Shown one piece after another: positions 4,584-6,218 of a stretch of DNA of 6,218 bases. The DNA comes from Desulfatirhabdium butyrativorans. GTDB taxonomy: Bacteria > Desulfobacterota > Desulfobacteria > Desulfobacterales > JAIFKL01. A model generated the notes under the pieces. It was given only the letters and a program-made list of their open reading frames with translations, did not search any database and was not told the DNA's origin. Made by a program: the position numbers and the translations under genes. The DNA lies in the NCBI GenBank assembly GCA_022736535.1, contig DZCT01000236.1:1-6218 (forward strand), read 5' to 3'. Within the stretch, counting starts at the first letter, position 1. Every line of letters starts with the position of its first letter.

Positions 4584-5828
4584 GTGGAAAACTTTACTGC
4601 TTTTTATCTCTATCTGTGGAAACGGCTGCCCCTAATCCTGATGTTTGCAAACGGCTACATTGTTTATCGGCTATTTGCGGTGACAAAACTCACAGATGTA
4701 TTTGTGATTCGGAGTCTGCAAAAAAGCCGGGGCAAAGTGAGCCGTGTGTGCCTGTATATCATCATGGCTGCGGCAGCCCTTTCCTGTTTTATTCCCAATG
4801 CCGTGACAGTGCTGATTCTCCTGCCGGTGCTGAAAGCCGTTGAACAGGACATTGCCCGTGAAGTCCCGGAACATTCGCTGTCAACGGCTTTAACGCTGTC
4901 TGCGATTTACGGCGCCAACATCGGCGGCATGGGATCGCTCATCGGCAGTCCGGCAAATCTGCTGCTCATCGGCGCATTGGACTTGTACAAAGTGCCGGCG
5001 CGGGAGCAGATCAATTTTTTCAACTGGTTTGTCTGGGGACTCCCGTTAGTTGCAGCTTTCGGAACAGTCGCGTGGATATTGGTCGCAAGGCTGGCAATCC
5101 CCAAGGAAATGCGGGCAAAGACGCTTCGTCTGCAACTTGCTGAAAAATCAGAGCCGCTGACGCCGGAACAGAAATTCGGAACAATGTTATGGGCGTTTTT
5201 TCTTGTCTTTTGGATTGGCGAATCTGTGTTGAAAGAATTGACGCCCGCGTTTGCAGCCCTTGAAGCGCCGGCATGTATATGCTTTTTTCTGCTTTTTATA
5301 TTTCTTGTATTTTTTCGCGCCTCGGGACCGCAGAACGCGCCGCTGCTACGATTCAACGACTTGTTTGCCGGTATTCCCAAACGCGGGATTCTTTTTTTAG
5401 TTCTGCTTGCGGTGATCGTTGTTATTGTTCAGATTTTCCAGCTTGACAAAATTGCAGCCGATTTTCTTTTAGGGATCATTCCCCCTCAAATTTCGATGAT
5501 TATCCTTCATCTTCTGATGACGCTGGCGGTGATTTTTCTCACTGAAATGTTAAGCAATACAGTGGTTTCCACCGCTTTTTTCCCCATCGCCTATTTTATT
5601 TCCACTGCTCATCATCTCTCGCCGCTGCCGATGATGATTGCAGTTTCTGCCGCTTCCACCTGCGCGTTTATGACGCCGGTTGCCACGCCCTGCAATGCCT
5701 TGGCATTCGGCGAAATGAAGGGAACATCTTTTCGGATCATGCTGATGTCAGGTTTTTTACTGAATCTTATCGGCGCGGTACTGATGAGCGCGTGGCTGCA
5801 ATTCATCATTCCGCTTCTCTACGCCTGA
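4584..5828 (+). CDS. DASS/SLC13-like permease, N-terminally short
   Basis: The 414-aa polytopic membrane protein has hydrophobic segments at about 14-32, 54-86, 105-131, 146-170, 201-213, 225-244, 268-286, 304-343, 347-367 and 383-412. The family motifs occur in both halves. The N-half has IPNAVTVLILLPV (70-82; PNA at 71-73 in place of SNT) and GGMGSLIGSPANLLLIG (114-130). The C-half has a canonical TEMLSNT (SNT 324-326) and TPVATPCNALAFG (364-376). This duplicated layout is typical of anion:Na+ symporters of the DASS/citrate-transporter-like clan; the substrate is unknown. Compared with the preceding permease, it starts near that protein's residue 100, so it lacks the first two or three helices and the WW..E..P..T motif. 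The GTG start is supported by GGTGA (4569-4573, 10-base spacing). The same frame upstream hits a stop at 4476-4478 with no better start, and the next ATG (4641) would cut the first helix. It is probably read with the first permease unless the hairpin at 4484-4520 terminates transcription. It may be a natural short subfamily or a 5'-truncated gene. Confidence 0.85.
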   Translation: MENFTAFYLYLWKRLPLILMFANGYIVYRLFAVTKLTDVFVIRSLQKSRGKVSRVCLYIIMAAAALSCFIPNAVTVLILLPVLKAVEQDIAREVPEHSLSTALTLSAIYGANIGGMGSLIGSPANLLLIGALDLYKVPAREQINFFNWFVWGLPLVAAFGTVAWILVARLAIPKEMRAKTLRLQLAEKSEPLTPEQKFGTMLWAFFLVFWIGESVLKELTPAFAALEAPACICFFLLFIFLVFFRASGPQNAPLLRFNDLFAGIPKRGILFLVLLAVIVVIVQIFQLDKIAADFLLGIIPPQISMIILHLLMTLAVIFLTEMLSNTVVSTAFFPIAYFISTAHHLSPLPMMIAVSAASTCAFMTPVATPCNALAFGEMKGTSFRIMLMSGFLLNLIGAVLMSAWLQFIIPLLYA

Positions 5829-5961
5829 TAATTCTCACTTCTCAATTAAAAAACGGTTTCGGATTTGACTCAGACAAACAATTGTGATAGGAAAATCAGA
5901 CTGAGGCAGGCGTGTTTTTGCCACGAATGCACACAAATTGAACCACGAACTCAAATACACG
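5829..5961. repeat. Gene-free region with a CCACGAA...CACGAATT-type repeat
   Basis: After the second permease no gene and no convincing terminator are seen. Positions 5921-5965 carry CCACGAATGCACACAAATTG followed by ACCACGAACTCAAATACACG-like sequence, a two-unit degenerate direct repeat of a common interspersed type. Its last bases overlap the first bases of the 75-bp tandem unit. Confidence 0.5.
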
Positions 5962-6218
5962 AATTAAAAACTTATTTTATCCGCGTCCGGCTCCGGAGTG
6001 CTAAAATGAAATTTTAGCATTTTCAGCATTGTGCTAAATTAAGAACTTATTCTCGTTCCCACGCTCTGCGTGGGAATGCAGCCCGGACGTTCTGCGTCCG
6101 TCCGGGACAGACAGCGTGTTCCGGCTGCGCGGGACGCTCCCACGCAGAGCGTGGGAGCGAGAAATCCGCGTCCGGCTCCGGAGTGCTAAAATGAAATTTT
6201 AGCATTTTCAGCATTGTG
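5962..6218 (+). repeat. 75-bp tandem duplication, second copy interrupted
   Basis: Unit 1 is 5962-6036. Unit 2 starts at 6037: the first 15 bases (AATTAAxAACTTATT) match 5962-5976 at 14 positions. It then resumes after a 110-bp insertion, with 6164-6218 identical over 55 bases to 5979-6033. The window ends inside unit 2. Each unit holds a 9-bp perfect hairpin (TGCTAAAAT, GAA loop, ATTTTAGCA; 5999-6019 in unit 1) and the palindromic core CCGGCTCCGG. Confidence 0.85.
6052..6161. mobile_element. REPIN-like double-hairpin element
   Basis: The ends are 24-bp inverted repeats with one mismatch (6052-6075 starting CTCGTTCCCACG, and 6138-6161). Each arm itself folds into a 7-bp hairpin, CCCACGC-TCT-GCGTGGG on the left with its counterpart on the right. 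A third small hairpin (CGGACG...CGTCCG, 6086-6102) lies between. Two palindromic units facing each other is the structure of REPINs, which are copied by RAYT-type (Y1) transposases in trans; no such gene is in the window. It sits precisely inside the second copy of the 75-bp tandem unit, which supports insertion as a discrete element of about 110 bp. Confidence 0.7.

Overview
The window looks like chromosomal DNA of a free-living Gram-negative bacterium. My best guess is a sulfate-reducing Desulfobacterota (Desulfonema/Desulfococcus-like). This is an inference from two things. The intergenic DNA is crowded with interspersed palindromic repeats of kinds I associate with large genomes of that group ('GAGCGGAGCGAAGAATCTC', 'CGCAAAGGCGCAGAGACC', 'GTTCCCACGCTCTGCGTGGG' and 'CCACGAAT...CACGAATT' types). 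The main genes are also DASS/SLC13-type anion transporters of the sort such bacteria carry. No rRNA, tRNA, CRISPR array, phage gene or transposase gene is visible.

Layout: (1) 57-1100, minus strand: a membrane-anchored protein of unknown function, 347 aa from the better-supported start. (2) 1101-2080: a long intergenic region with the leader of that gene, a mosaic of GAGCGGAGCGAAG-type repeats with a 20-bp tandem array (1354-1645), AT-rich DNA with nothing recognised (1646-1878), and a 162-bp MITE-like element with nested inverted repeats (1879-2040) ending 40 bp before the next gene. (3) 2081-2656, plus strand: a stand-alone protein with two CBS domains. (4) 2657-2992: a repeat-filled spacer ending in a plausible sigma70-type promoter. 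(5) 2993-4471: a full-length DASS-type permease with atypical ion/substrate motifs. (6) 4472-4583: an 18-bp perfect hairpin and a repeat copy. (7) 4584-5828: a second, shorter DASS-type permease with a GTG start. (8) 5829-6218: repeat DNA, including a REPIN-like double hairpin that appears to have inserted into the second copy of a 75-bp tandem duplication.

Functionally, the three plus-strand genes form a likely module: a CBS-domain sensor (such domains typically bind adenine nucleotides) followed by two divergent members of one anion-transporter superfamily. The permeases differ in complementary ways. The first has all N-terminal helices but lacks the canonical SNT motif in both halves. The second keeps SNT in its C-terminal half and PxN-type motifs in both halves, but lacks about 85 N-terminal residues. 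Substrates (sulfate, dicarboxylates or other anions) cannot be decided from sequence. Repeat insertions between all three genes make simple co-transcription uncertain.
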